From NCBI RefSeq assembly GCF_905220415.1, contig NC_059555.1, positions 6,750,001 through 6,814,000 on the forward strand: DNA of 64,000 nucleotides, read 5' to 3'. A program made the translations under genes and the position numbers. Positions 37,009 through 49,330 of this stretch are shown here, in pieces. Source of the DNA: Colias croceus (Eukaryota > Arthropoda > Insecta > Lepidoptera > Pieridae). Under the pieces are notes generated by a model. That model ran no database searches, was not told the DNA's origin, and was given only the letters and a program-made list of their open reading frames with translations. Numbering within the stretch: the first letter of the stretch is position 1; every line of letters starts with the position of its first letter.

Positions 37009-37299
37009 CAAATTGCAATCAAAATTAGAAGGTAGAGGCTTGTGAAAAGTGCTTAGTTGAGTACATTTCCAATATCCAATACAACACTTCAGTTATAGGT
37101 ATACTTACCACGTAATTATATGCCTAATATTTGCTGTGAAGATCTAATGATATTGAATTTCGTGTTAGGTATAGCATTGTTTGTTTCGTAGTAAGACATA
37201 CTTACGCTTACAATCTTATTTCTCACATACGCTCTATAATCGTAGCCTATTGTCATTATAGCATAGTAATGTGGGTGATAGCAATTTCATTAATGAACT

Positions 37300-37620
37300 A
37301 GACCCATTTTATTTATTGATTTATTTCTTCGTAATCATACAGCATTACAGTAAATAACATTTCTTAATTTATATTGATACAGAACTATGAGCCAATTAAG
37401 ATTACAAAACAAGGTATTTACAGCTAGATAAATGAGTTATTTTTTAAATGACATATCAGGAAGGAGAGTTTCATGTTTTGGTGAATTAATACAGTAAGAA
37501 AGGTTAATATTAATAATTAAACAGTTAAATCTGAAATCTCCCTTTGTGTGAGTGTGTATATGTGTGTGTGAGTGTTAGTGTGATGTGAATGTGTGGTTGT
37601 CTGGACTTGCGTGTTAGTAC
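37300..37620 (-). mobile_element. Possible minus-strand LINE 3' fragment
   Basis: Starts with TTTATTTATTGATTTATTTC (a tail read in reverse) and ends in a GT-rich tract (37550-37615) that mirrors the AC-rich 3' UTR of the LINE at 23.5-27.2 kb. No coding sequence, no alignment possible here; tentative. Confidence 0.35.
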
Positions 37621-38452
37621 TAAAGCCGAATTTTGATCTTTTATTAAATTTCTTTGTATATGCTCCAGTGAATTTTTAAAAATGTATTCTTACAGAAAAG
37701 TTAAACAACCTGTCACTCCGATGACCGCGTAATTTTTTTCTGTATCACCAAGTGACATTTGTTTTCAACTGCAATTTGTCATCGACCTTATAATTCCAAT
37801 AAGTATTAGGGTTCCGTTGTTTTTTCATAAAGACGATAATATAATTGTTTTCACAACTGTCCTTTGATCAGATGTCATGACAAAGAGGGTATAATTGTTA
37901 TTGTTCTTTTAAAAAATGGAGACTTCTGTCATAGTACTTAGGTAATTATCGTAAATTGCAGCGTATCATAGTTTGCTCTTTGTTTGAATGATAACGTATT
38001 TTTCCTGTTTAGGGTAATATAATGTAGGCACGTACTATGTACGTGTGAATCATACAAATGAAAAATTAAGGACTGTGTAATCTAAGGGTTAGGTATTCGT
38101 AGATATTTAAAAAAAAACTAAAATGAAGATTACTGCTTTTCTTTTCTTCAAAATTATTATTTTCAGGTTCCCTGCAAAAATATACGTTTTGTAAATTACC
38201 ACAATCAGAAAACATATATATATATATTCCAAATATTAAGAATTTGTCCTTTGATTATCGATCTCTGATCTCGAACATAATATCTCTATTTTTACCGAAT
38301 GATTTATGGAAAATTCTATATTAATTTATCTTTAATTACACAGAGCCAAGGATGCTATTCTACATGTAGGCGGTGCAGTTCAATTTCCTATAATTCATCG
38401 ACTGAATCTATAACTTAAGTCTGGCAATAAATATAGAACTTGTAATTTCATA

Positions 38453-38614
38453 GGGTGTATTCAGAAAGAAAGCTTGAAACTTATAAGCGCTTATCGGTGC
38501 TTGTCAATGCTGGTTTTGACAAGCTTGTCAATGCTGGTTTTGACAATCTGGTTTGAGCATTGACAAGCGCCGATAAGCGCTTATAAGTTTCAAGCTTTCT
38601 TTCTGAATACGCCC
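38453..38614. mobile_element. 162-bp MITE with 59-bp terminal inverted repeats
   Basis: Arms 38453-38511 and 38556-38614 differ at about two positions and start GGG(T/C)GTATTCAGAAAG. ATA flanks both sides (38450-38452, 38615-38617), a likely 3-bp target duplication. The centre holds a short tandem repeat of CTTGTCAATGCTGGTTTTGA. A PIF/Harbinger relationship is possible but unproven. Confidence 0.8.
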
Positions 38615-38750
38615 ATAGAGCAAATTGTAACTTGTAGCATCTCTATCATTTGTTTTCTTGGGAACCTTCATACATAGGAGCCATTCGAAAGAATTTAACA
38701 TTTAACATTATAATATGAATGAATTTATTGATTTAATTCATCCAATTTAA

Positions 38751-38850
38751 TCTTACTAATATTATAAACGTGAAAGTTTGTTAGGTATGTGGATTTTTAT
38801 GTTTATTTCTTTTTTACGCGAAAACCACTGAACGGATTTTGATGATATTA
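38751..38850 (+). mobile_element. Helitron-like left end interrupted by a LINE fragment
   Basis: A|TCTTACTAATATTATAAACG and the CACTGAACGGATTTTGATGA box are present; the rest is replaced by the sequence starting near 38858. Confidence 0.6.
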
Positions 38851-38857
38851 ATATAAA

Positions 38858-39030
38858 ATAATAAATAAAATAAATCTTTATTTTGCCAAAAACATATTGA
38901 TACGTTTGATTCAGCAAAAGAAATACATACTTTTGCCCCAGGGTTCATACTCGGGCAAATGGCACGGCTAGTTGCATTACAATACCACAAATATATCCTC
39001 CAAACACACCTTAAACCCATCGAATTATAA
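38858..39030 (-). mobile_element. Possible LINE 3' fragment, minus strand
   Basis: AATAAATAAAATAAATCTTT at the start reads, inverted, as AAAGATTTATTTTATTTATT, like a LINE microsatellite tail, and it abuts a broken Helitron. Internal end is not visible. Confidence 0.4.
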
Positions 39031-42000
39031 TCGCAAAAAACGCGCACGCAACTTCAAATTATCGACAAAAACTCCTCGGGGTGATGTTTTTTACGCACAA
39101 TAATGAATAATTAGTGTTTGGCACGTCACTGTGGTCGGGCAAGCGCGCCCGGGATGAATAATTGTTAGTGGTTTTCAAATTGGGACCATATGCCGTAACC
39201 GTACTGGGTAACAATGCCATTGTAACCTTGTAATTGGTGTGTAACGTCTTTAATTTGAAAGCAGAATTGAAGGTCACCGCTACTTGTACATAGCTTTCTT
39301 CCAAAATGATAAGATTTGTTTTTTTTGTTTCTTTTGATCACTTTCTCATCCTTCGATGTTGCTAAGTCCGTGTTTCTTTTTAGAATATGCTGCAGTTGAT
39401 AATTCAACTATATACTTTGGCAGAATTAGATTATTCATTATTTTTAACCCTTGACTTTTGGATTGTGATGTGTACATGCTTGAACAAATTTCAAATAATT
39501 CATAGCATGCCATTCCTTCTGAATCATGCAATTGGTATAGTAGGTTACCCCACATTTGTACAGCAACCCTAACAAACCAATTTACCTAGCTTTTAGGTCT
39601 AAGTTAAGCTTATTATGGATATCGATATGCGATACTTTGCTGTACATTTCATAATACAGGAAATTAACGTTTCTATTTCCTCAGCATCTTCTTTGTATAG
39701 CAAGATTTTCGATACAATCTGTATAATTGATTGTATTACTAATGGTTGCATCAAGGTTGCAAGAACAATTTGTGTTGGTTATAAAACGTCAACCGAGGGT
39801 TCTTGATCAAATTATATAAAACTATTGCAGATAATAGATATATTTAAGTTCAATAGTTCGTTCTTTGATATGATGTGATTTTTAAATCCAGTAACGTTAC
39901 GATTACGTGAAGATTTATCTTTCTAAAAAATAACATCTTAACATTACCTGTAGGTACATTGAAGAACTTCAAGCTGTTGCTCCTTAAAATTACACCAAAT
40001 TCGCTGACAATTTGACCAGCAATAGTCGAAAAGTTGGCATTGCGTCAGCGTTGTTATAATCCCAAAACTGATGAATCCCATAGCCATTGCAACATTAAGA
40101 GCTCCCCTTACAATCATCCGGTCAATTTGACAATACGAGACCCCTATTTTGAAAATATTTGCTCGGACCGGACCAAACAATTTCATAAGTGGCTAATGTT
40201 GTCCCCCTAAAATATTGTCAATTGAATAATACGCTGTATGCCTATTATTTCTAATGCTTATTGTTGCTATTAAATTTTGTAATGATATTACGTGTTTTAA
40301 TTCAATATTGTGGTACGTTATTATATTGTCGTTAGGACGTTTTTTCTAGCAAATGATACCGTCACACTATTTTGTTATATCGTTACAAAATATGAATTGT
40401 TTCATGTTTGGACAAATCGTGTAATGACCCTTGTTGAAGTCTCCCTCTTTTGCAAGTCAAAAATCTAATAAGTGTGTAAGTATATATTATGTATACCTAA
40501 TAATATAGGCAATTTAAATTTAAGTATTATTAGAATGCGCTCTACGCTTAATTTTTTTTTCAATTACCTCTATTTCTCTGCCTCTACCTATAGTAAAATT
40601 AATTGTCCAATCGGTCGTAGAAAATATTTATAGATTGTCATTAAGTTTATTGTGAGTCAAAAAATTCAGTTAAGAAAGCATTTCTTAAATCAGCTTGATG
40701 GATAACATCATATCTAATGTTCTCTACACATGTTCTCTACATTACCTGAATCTCAAACATCAACCATTGGAATCCCATCTAACCGACATATAAACAATCT
40801 GACATCACCAGACAAGTGATCTAAAACAAAAAACATCTCAATACAAACCACTATTTAATATTCAATAATGCAATGCCTATTGACAGGGGTGAGCGGTCCC
40901 TTTGATGTCTTGACATTACCACCTGTGCTTGGGACGGCCCTTGATATATAATGAATGGGAGATCGGCTTGTTAATTCTCTGTTTACATAAATTATTTGTA
41001 ACTTCGTTTGAGATTTAAGACAGGGAGTCTTCAGCATTTGCATGTTTCCAAGCGGTTCTGTCTATCGGGGTTTTGTTTTGTGACCGTTTTCTTTGCGGTG
41101 TAGTTGTGACTTAATTTATTATTTTTCTTTATAATTACTTTAATTGAAATCAGTCTCGTTTTCTTGTATAGTGGTTTCAGCTAGGTCATAGACAGTAGAG
41201 TAAAAAAGGTAATAATTTTCCCCATTAAATTTGGATACGCAACTAGAATTCAGGTGCAAATTTCTAGCCCTCGTCCTTCAGTTGTGATTTTTTTTAAATA
41301 TACATAATATGCCCTGTTTTTTCACTATTGATACAAATCTTTACATTGTTCTACTTCTTCGTTTTATCAGGGCGTTTTAAAGAACATTAAAAATATTTTT
41401 TTTTATTTGACTACTTGTAATGTGTGTCCTACTAGAAAAGCCATTAAATTAGGTAACTCCCATTTCATACTTGGAGATTGTTGATAAAAATCCCTTTTTA
41501 TTACCATTTTTACTGCAATTCTAGTTTACGTTATCATTATTATTACTATGTTGACCACCTACTGCAGGCTACTATCTTCTTAATTTATGATCTGCCATTT
41601 TTTTCTACACTTTACAATTGCCAGCATATACGTATATATGGTTGATAAATGGATAGGTAGGTACTGCAGGTTACTTACTTCTAAATTTATAATGTGCTAT
41701 TTATTTCTACACTATTAAACTTGTTGCCAGTATAAAAATGGATAATATAGAGCAGTAAATAATTAGGTAACATTATGTCAAATTTGTTATATATACGTCA
41801 GACATTAATTAATAACAATAGAGGTACCTATGTTGGTATGTACCAACTTTTGGAATTGGACCAAAAGTATTGAAATGTACAGAGAGAACAAATTTGAAGT
41901 GTTGAATGAATGAATAGAAGTATTCAGCTCAACAATGACATCAGTCACTTATAGCCTAAAAGTACACTTTAAAAACATAACTCATAGTTAAGTGCTGAAT

Positions 42001-42574
42001 TAAAAACATAGAAAAAACACTGTGTGACATTCTCACGTAAGCATTATTATTCTGAGATGGCCACAAACGTGTACACATTCATTTATCTTAGATGTTACAG
42101 CACCCATCTTAGTTATATCACAAATAGAGATTACAGTATCCATTATGAGCTCTAACCCTTTGTAATAAGAGCTATAATGTTTTGAAATATGATGACATGC
42201 GACGTTTGACGTTTTGGATCGTCACGTTTTGACCCAGGGGTAATTTTTATTTGCGTTACAACGTAATAACAGCTATCTGGATTGGACCCCAAAATCGTGA
42301 CTGATAAAGATGGTCATCGACAATGTGAAAGAGTTTTAACTGGACTTTTAAAAGTTGGTTTGCATATTAACCTATCCGTATTCTTTTTTTGAGTTGGGTT
42401 TCGTAAGACATGGAAAATATAAGGAAACGATGCTTTCTGTGAGACTTTGAGTTTGAACCCGTCTGATTGAATAATAGTTTGTAGACAGAGATGTACAGAC
42501 TATTTATACCTATAAGTATGATAAGATTTTACATTTGTCGGTAAATTATATAGTAGACATATTTAAAAACGAAC
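39031..42574. other. Gene-free spacer
   Basis: Several 60-80-codon frames overlap on both strands between 39059 and 40186, none with a domain. No transposon ends seen. Confidence 0.45.
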
Positions 42575-44283
42575 TAGGGTAATTGCGCCAGTTCGCGTCC
42601 ACTTAGTGCAGTTGGAAAGTTTGAAGTAGAAAATAAAAATGTTCCAGAATAAATTTCAACCCAAAATTTATGTAACGTGTTCATTACATAGTCTATTATA
42701 AGATTTACTTTCAATTGTGTTGGAAATATCATGTGGTTTTTATTTATCTAGACAAATAGCAGAATTAGGCGTTTTACCCAGTTCGCGTCCAAAAATTCCA
42801 GTTTGCGTCCACCCGTGGACCAGTTCGCGTCCACCAGCTTAGAAAAGGAATTTAGAGTGTATTGGGTGATATTTTATCAGATAAATGCAAATAAAAATTA
42901 GATTTTAATAAATTATTTATTTACGAATATAGTTATTTAATAAAAACCGGCCAAATGCGAGTGGGACTCGCACACCGAGGGTTCCGTATTAACCTGCTTT
43001 TTTTTTCATATGTTTTAACTGTTAATGATTATTTTTTTCAATATTTCCCTTATTCGTGCTATAAAACGTTGCTTCGTACCAAACTTTAAGTGTCTGTGTT
43101 CACGTAAATAACCCTGTAGGTTTTGATTCCCTAGCGAATGTCGAAATTTGCGAAAATTTGAAGCATAAACGGCTGTATCTTTTGAATTCTTTGGCTTATA
43201 AGTTTGATTTTTTCACTGCTTCAAGGGACCGTAGACTTGAGTATTCAGTATAAATTTCAGCTTTATACCTGAACGCGTTACTGAGAAAAAGGGACTTGAC
43301 AGAAAGACAGACCGGCAGACGGACATATAGTCGGACGGATATAAAAGTGATCCTACAAGGATTCCGGTTTTTCCTTTTGAGGTTCGGAACCCTAAAATCA
43401 ACATTATTATTAATATAATTCACTGTAAGGAAACTGGAAAAACTTATTTATATTTATCTTCTCATCATTAATAGAACTAAAAATTAACAAAAAACAACGT
43501 TATATTATAAACGTTATTTAATAGTTCCTAATGAATTAAATTTCTTTTTGTTTATATTATTTTCTTAACCACAGACTTACCTATTGACTCTCATTCTCAA
43601 AGATACTAGTCTCATTCTTAGAATACCCATTTTAAAATGAAAAAAAATAGCATAAAAATTTGCTAATTTGAATGAAAATTTAAATTATCAACTTGTGGTC
43701 TCAGTCAAAAATTTACAATCTATTTTAAATTACATATTTTAACAAACAATTCATTGCTACGTAATGAAAAACAATGTGGACGCAATATGTTCTATTGTTA
43801 TGCACTATAGGTATAGTTTGCGCCCACCGTGGACGCAAAATGGAAGTTGTGCAAATTCGGTGTAGTAATTCGCGTCCACCTTATTTTAGCTATTAATTGT
43901 AAAAGAAATAAGCTGATTCATAATCCATACTATTCCATGTTTTGTTAGCAAAGTAAAGAAACAGTTACATATTCAAAAATTCACATTTAACAATAAGATA
44001 CTTACCGTCAAACGCGACGCTGCGCACTATTTTTTTCTCAAAATCCCGCGCGTTTTAGCTCTCTCGTTTAATAGCCAAAATTAAATATTTTTTTAAAATA
44101 GGATAGGCGGTGCACAGGCATATTTTGAATATGAGTGCATGTCTCTTATACATTGAGGTATTATCGGAAATTTTTCTTATTACAATTTTACAGAAAGTAT
44201 ACTTATTTTCGCGTATTTTCTAAAAGATATCCGCAAAATGGACGCGAATAGGCAGGTGGACGCGAACAGGCGCAATGACCCTA
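42575..44283. mobile_element. 1.7-kb DNA element with TTCGCGTCCAC subterminal repeats
   Basis: Ends TAGGGTAATTGCGCC (42575) and, inverted, TAGGGTCATTGCGCC (44283) continue into GTTCGCGTCCAC, giving ~28-bp TIRs with TA at the tips. The motif recurs in both orientations at about 42779, 42800, 42820, 43776, 43817, 43829, 43868, 44238 and 44256. No transposase ORF. A different repeat is inserted at 42949-43397. Confidence 0.75.
42949..43397. mobile_element. Lepidopteran dispersed repeat nested in the 1.7-kb element
   Basis: Starts ACCGGCCAAATGCGAGTGGG and GGGTTCCG and ends CGGAACCC, with a run of CAGA/GGAC-rich sequence before the end. I recognise the block as a common repeat of moth and butterfly genomes but not its class. 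Boundaries approximate. Confidence 0.6.
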
Positions 44284-44700
44284 TCTGTTTAGCTACTATT
44301 TTTTATAGAAAAATCATATCATCGGATAGCCATACCAAAGGGATTGAATAAGATAAATAAAAATAACAAAAGAAAACCTCGATATACTGACAGAGATAGC
44401 GAAGCGTTGGTATGACATTTTTCTGCTGCAAAATGCAACAGTGTTGCAAGAGAATTTGGTCTTGGGGTCGTAATTATGAAATTTAAGAATTATTAACGGA
44501 ATTAATACGCAATTACCATAAGTTACCTGTAAGTAAAGCATTCATTCGAAATTGATGCTTTACTGCCTTTTTTCAGTCAATTTTTTAAATTTTGAAAAAG
44601 ATTAATAATATGTTGAACTTTTGTCGATAACACGTCGATAACATAACTCATAAGTCTGAAACGTTTACTTACGCGTGTGATGTCAGGACAGTCAACTAAA

Positions 44701-44800
44701 GTATTATTTTTTTATTTATTGAAATTATTATTACAAATTATTACTTACAATAACTTAAGTCTAAGTCCCACAAAACTGCACATGCAGTTTGTCTGTAGTA
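44701..44800 (-). mobile_element. LINE 3' end fragment
   Basis: Inverted, it reads GGGACTTAGACTTAAGTTAT then AATAATTTCAATAAATAAAA, a typical LINE 3' terminus with a microsatellite tail; the body upstream is missing or too diverged to see. Confidence 0.5.
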
Positions 44801-46560
44801 GAAAGCTACGGTATAATATTATTAGATGCTAAAATGAGTTGCTTTAGGTCACATGTGACATGATGTAGTAATATAATATTGTATGCCTAGACTTTAAAAC
44901 AAGGAATCATTTATGCGAAATACAAACGCGACAGGATAGAAAATTTTCTACTCATAGTATCTAGGTATATACAGTACCTAGACAATAATTCCAAACTTTC
45001 AAAATGCCAAAATCATAAATGATAAAATATGAAAAAATATTTAATGACACTAGGTAGGATAGGTACATACCTACACCGTTTTCCTACTTTTTATGTAATA
45101 GGTAGGTACTAGGTATTTTACATTTTACATTTTTACTTAGGTATAGGCAGACGGACAGATAGAACCTATTTATTCCATACTTTCCTAAACTAATCGTTTA
45201 AGCTAGTTTATCGTGATATATAATAGTAGGTATTATGTAATGTACTATGTGTAAGTATAATTTCTATTATAATTATTATGAGATGGATATTTCACGCAAA
45301 AAAACTAATATACAATTTGGAGCATATATTTTTCCACCCACCGCGATTGAAGCCATGGTATAGGTATTAAGCTAGTGAGATACAATTTTTTCCTCTATAT
45401 TTTATTTTTAATTTGAATCACATCCAACCGCTATTGGTCATAACAGCGACATCTATTGTTGAATAGGTTTAAACTGAAATTTAGTTTTCGCCTTTTCATT
45501 TAAGTATATTAATCTAAAACTGATTAACACATAAAACTAATAAAGTACATATTTTAAACCTGATATAAATATTCATCATTACTCTGGGTTAATCTCTGTT
45601 ATGTTATACCTAATTAATGGACCCATATTCAATAGTAGATAGGTAATAGATAACGTTGATTGAACACTGAGCTTTTTTATTTTCAGCCCAAAATATAAGT
45701 TAATCAAACAAAATACTTAATAATACATATTTTTTCATCAATAAAAATAACTTAGGTATTCATTGCATACCTACCTAATTAGGTTTCCCTTTTTTTCGAT
45801 GGTAGTGAGCGAAGACTACCTATTTGCCGTTTTCCCTTTTGTAAAAATCTATGGCTTTTAACAAACAAAGACTGTAAAAAGTAAGTAGATATGAAAAAAT
45901 CTCGCTGTACCTACTCGTAAGTACAAGTACTTACCTACACTACAAGGCCCCTTATCACTTGTTAGCAATGTCACTTGTAGCTGTACTTACATATTATGAT
46001 TCATCTAACAAGTCATTGTGAAGAGTTACATAATAAAAACCAACTTCATATTCAGTTTTATTAAAGCTAGAATAGATCAAATGGTTCACAATTTGTTTCC
46101 ATTTGGAACGAAATACGGAACCTAGATTTTAAAAGTTATAAAACGTGATAATGAAGACAGGATTCAAAAGTATGAATAAAGTAAGAAAGGATACTAAATC
46201 CAGAAATGCTCCTTTCGTAGAAACGCTATCGATGTATTTGCTATATTATTGCCTATTGGCAATGTCCAAATTGTGAACAAAAATCTATTGCATCTAAAAG
46301 TAAGTATATTCACTAGAATACTGTACTTAAGTAGTAAGTACCTATAGGGTTTTAATAAGTTTTTAAAAACACACATTCAAACGTTTTTCAAGGATCCTAG
46401 TTTCGCTATCTAAGGTAAATAATAAAAATATCAAACTACCTACCTAGGTATCTAGCAATAAAAAATTAGGTGTGAGATTTACATTTTAGAATAACAGAAA
46501 AGACATTCAGAATGGTAGGTAAGTAGATAGAGATGAAAAATTAAAAAAAAAAAATGTTGT
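44801..46560. other. Gene-free, very AT-rich spacer
   Basis: Dense in TAGGTA/TACCTA runs typical of Lepidoptera; no feature beyond that. Confidence 0.45.
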
Positions 46561-46735
46561 GTGGTTTTATGAAACCACGGTAAAAGTGAAACTTTTTTCA
46601 CACTATAGACATTTAACTAAAAATTTTCGTATTTGTACGATAATTATCGTACGTATCGTGCGTCACGCGACATGCGCTACACAGACCAAAAAGTTTGAGA
46701 CGATGATGTAATAAAAGTTTCACTTTAATATACAA
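46561..46735. repeat. Small inverted-repeat element with nested palindromes
   Basis: AAAGTGAAACTTTT (46583-46596) is inverted at 46713-46726, leaving an element of about 145 bp. Inside is an 18-bp perfect palindrome GTACGATAATTATCGTAC (46635-46652), and next to the left arm lies a hairpin GTGGTTT/AAACCAC (46561-46578). No clear target duplication. Confidence 0.5.
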
Positions 46736-47151
46736 ATATAGATTTTTCCTTCAAAAAATAGGCAAATAATAATACCCATGCCACAGGGTATGTTTTGGTA
46801 TATCCCATACATACATACAAATCTGAGTAAGAAACATATTATAAATTATATCGTTAATTTAAGATTTAAAACAGCGACATCTATAAATTTATTGTTCAAA
46901 CTCAATGTATGGTTGCGCTTGCGCTATGTCGAGAAATTAAACTTATAAAATATCCAGCCGTTAGATGGCATTAATATAAAATTTGTATTTATGTTGTAAT
47001 TAAATATTTGTGAAATTGCATATTATATATAAACATAATATTCATATTATCTTATCGCTTCTAGTAATTTTGTTACAAAATAATTATCATCCTACTAATC
47101 CTACTAATATTACCTATAAATGTGAAAGTTTGTGAGGATGTAGGCCGCTAG

Positions 47152-47400
47152 GTATCTATTTATTATTTATTTATTTATTTAACTCTTTTATAGTTGTACA
47201 GATAGAAAACCTTAGAACTACCTACTTACAGATACATAGAACAGAGTACAACTATTTTGGCGGCCTTATCACTTAATAGTGATCTCTTCCAGCCTCCAGG
47301 CAACCGCGGTAAAAGGTAAACAAGCAAATTGATCACTATTGGCGGGACGAGAACAGAAAAAAGAATAATCAACACCAAGAAAACAAAAAGTAACGTTGGT
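47152..47400 (-). mobile_element. LINE 3' fragment inside the Helitron
   Basis: (TTTA)n at about 47156-47180 followed by GGCGGCCTTATCACTTAATA and TCTCTTCCAG, a 3'-end arrangement I know from lepidopteran LINEs (read inverted, it ends in an AAAT-type tail). Right boundary approximate. Confidence 0.5.
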
Positions 47401-47471
47401 TTGACCCTATGTTGGTTTGGTTAGGTACTCATTCACAAAAAAATTCTGGACGGATTTTGATGTAACATTAA

Positions 47472-47549
47472 AGTCAGCCCCCGGAATCACAGACACAATA
47501 GAAAATCTATTGTGTCGTGGTCCGATCGGGCCGCTCGGGGCTCAATGGG
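47472..47549 (-). mobile_element. 78-bp TTAA-flanked mini-element, copy 2, nested in a Helitron
   Basis: Exact TTAA at 47468-47471 and 47550-47553 flanks the inverse of the 3501-3577 unit, with only about four differences over 78 bases. It interrupts the Helitron at 47090-47664, which gives clean boundaries and shows it is mobile in its own right. Confidence 0.7.
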
Positions 47550-47678
47550 TTAACATCAAAATAACACATGAGCTAATAGCTATAGAAATAGTTACTTTAT
47601 TTTGCTCGCTAGTTTGTCCGTCGAACATCATCAGATGATCGAGCAAAAGCGGGCGGAAAGCTAGTTACCTAGGTACTA

Positions 47679-47725
47679 CGAATTTGTCATCTTGTACCTA
47701 AGATAAGTCTGGGTGGCAATGCAAA
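47679..47725 (+). repeat. Dispersed 44-47 bp repeat, copy 1
   Basis: GAATTTGTCATCTTGTA...AGATAAGTCTGGGTGGCAAT also occurs at 50174-50217; this copy has a CCTA insertion. Class unknown. Confidence 0.6.
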
Positions 47726-47956
47726 TCGTGGCCGTCGTAATTTTAGATAATTTTATGGCAATAAAATTAATCTCAGGTCTATATATTTATTCATTTCATA
47801 TCTTAGTTATATTGTGGTTATACCTATGTGTTTAAAAATATATACCTAGGTATCATTATAGATTTTACTATATACCTACGCAATATGAGATTTGACCTAT
47901 TTTTTTACAAAAAAATTATACACATTGAATTTTCATTTTTCGAGATTATTTTCTTA

Positions 47957-48085
47957 GTAGCTTTTCGCCCGCAGCTTCGCCCGCGTAGCCAAAGGAAAAA
48001 TCGCCAAACATGAAAATCAGTTCAGCAGTATTTTTTATAAACAAACAAACAAACTTTCGCATTTACGATAATATTAGTAGAACAG
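47957..48085 (-). mobile_element. Helitron-like element, short
   Basis: GTAG (decayed CTAG) then CTTTTCGCCCGCAGCTTCGC, a Helitron right end, with AAACAAACAAAC and an inverted ATAATATTAGTA left end near 48080. Internal region deleted. Confidence 0.55.
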
Positions 48086-48372
48086 TATTCGGCATACTTA
48101 TTGTAATCTTTTAAATGTTATTTTTAATTTAAAAGAAAATGAATATATAACTCATGCATGCATAATAATAAATAACGTAATTATGCATGGTTAAATAAAC
48201 TATTGCTTATTAGATATACCTAGTTTAAGACAAGTGTTAATACCTGCATATTACAAAATCTTTGTTTGTTTGAAAAACTAATATATATGTATTTGATGAA
48301 AAAACTATACCGCATAAAAAATTAGCACATAACAAAAATCAAACATTTTCAATGACCCACTTGATGCTGTTT

Positions 48373-48942
48373 TAGTTCAGGATACATCGCCCATTTTTGC
48401 AAGTGACTACTATCAAGCTGATTTTCCGTTTGTAGCTTTATTTTGATGAGACACCGAATAATTTCGTGTACGAAACTCTCGATTGTGGTAGCTAACAGAG
48501 ATAACAAGGATACAATTTTTTGATTTGATGGTTCTCAAATGTTTATTACGCAATTTGTAGGACAATATGTCTGTAGAATTATATAAACATTAACTAAGTT
48601 AAAACAAAAAAATCAGCTTGTTAGTAATCATTTATGATGACCTCGTTATCGATACACTTTGGAAAGGGGGACTCTTTGAACCAACCATAGATTTTGTAGG
48701 ACAAATATTTTTTCTAATAATTTAGGTAATTATCTTGAGATTGAACACAAAAAAAAATTCAGTTAGTAATAAATATTTGAGAACTATCAAATCAAAATTT
48801 TTTATCCTTGTTATCTCTGTTAGCTACCACAATCGAGACTTTCGTACACGAAATTATTGGGCGTCTCATCAAAATAAAGCTACAAACGGAAAATTAGCTT
48901 GATAGTAGTCACTTGCAAAAATGGGCGATGTATCCTGAACTA
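48373..48942. mobile_element. 570-bp fold-back element with 177-bp arms
   Basis: Arms 48373-48549 and 48766-48942 are inverse copies with roughly 90-95% identity by eye; tips read TAGTTCAGGATACATCGCCC. The 216-base spacer is AT-rich and non-coding. Flanks show TTT on both sides but no convincing target duplication. Confidence 0.8.
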
Positions 48943-49089
48943 TTTGTCTGATTAGCCAAACATCATTGTTTTCAAACTGTATAAATATAGATAGTATGTG
49001 ATAATGTATTTGTATTTTGTATCCAACGACGCTACAAAAAGGCTAAGGTATATTTTTAGTAAGTATATTATGTTTATATGCAGATAATG

Positions 49090-49330
49090 CAGCATCGCCC
49101 GCGCAGTCATAGAAAAACCCGCATAGTTCCCGTTCCCGTGGGATTTCCGGGATGAAATCTATCCTATGTCCCGGGGTAAAAAGTAGCCTATGTCCTTTCC
49201 GGGTATCAAAATATCTCTATACCAAATTTCATGCAAATTGGTTCAGTAATCAGTAGTTAAGGCGTGATTGAGTAACAGACAGACAGCTGACAGACAGAGT
49301 TACTTTCGCATATTTATAATACATAATATA
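49090..49330 (-). mobile_element. Helitron-like element, right end decayed
   Basis: ATCGCCCGCGCAGTC, CCCGTGGGATTTCCGGGATG, TTCATGCAAATTGGTTCAGT and the CAGACAGA tract identify the 15658 subtype on the minus strand; the left end is near 49325. CTAG is lost. Confidence 0.6.

Larger units (their letters stand above)
47090..47664 (+). mobile_element. Helitron-like element with two nested insertions
   Basis: Left end A|TCCTACTAATCCTACTAATA (47090), right end AAAAGCGGGCGGAAAG and CTAG|T (47661-47664). It is interrupted by a LINE fragment (about 47152-47400) and by the TTAA mini-element (47472-47549). Confidence 0.7.

Noticed and set aside
39059..40186. Cluster of 60-81 codon frames on both strands
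   Set aside because: Overlapping frames on both strands without domains; no consistent reading frame or splice pattern.
42440..42480. GTTTGAACCCG resembling a tRNA B box
   Set aside because: No A box at the right distance and no cloverleaf could be folded; no tRNA gene claimed in the window.
47417..47638. 73-codon frame
   Set aside because: Runs across a Helitron and the TTAA mini-element, so it is a composite of repeats.
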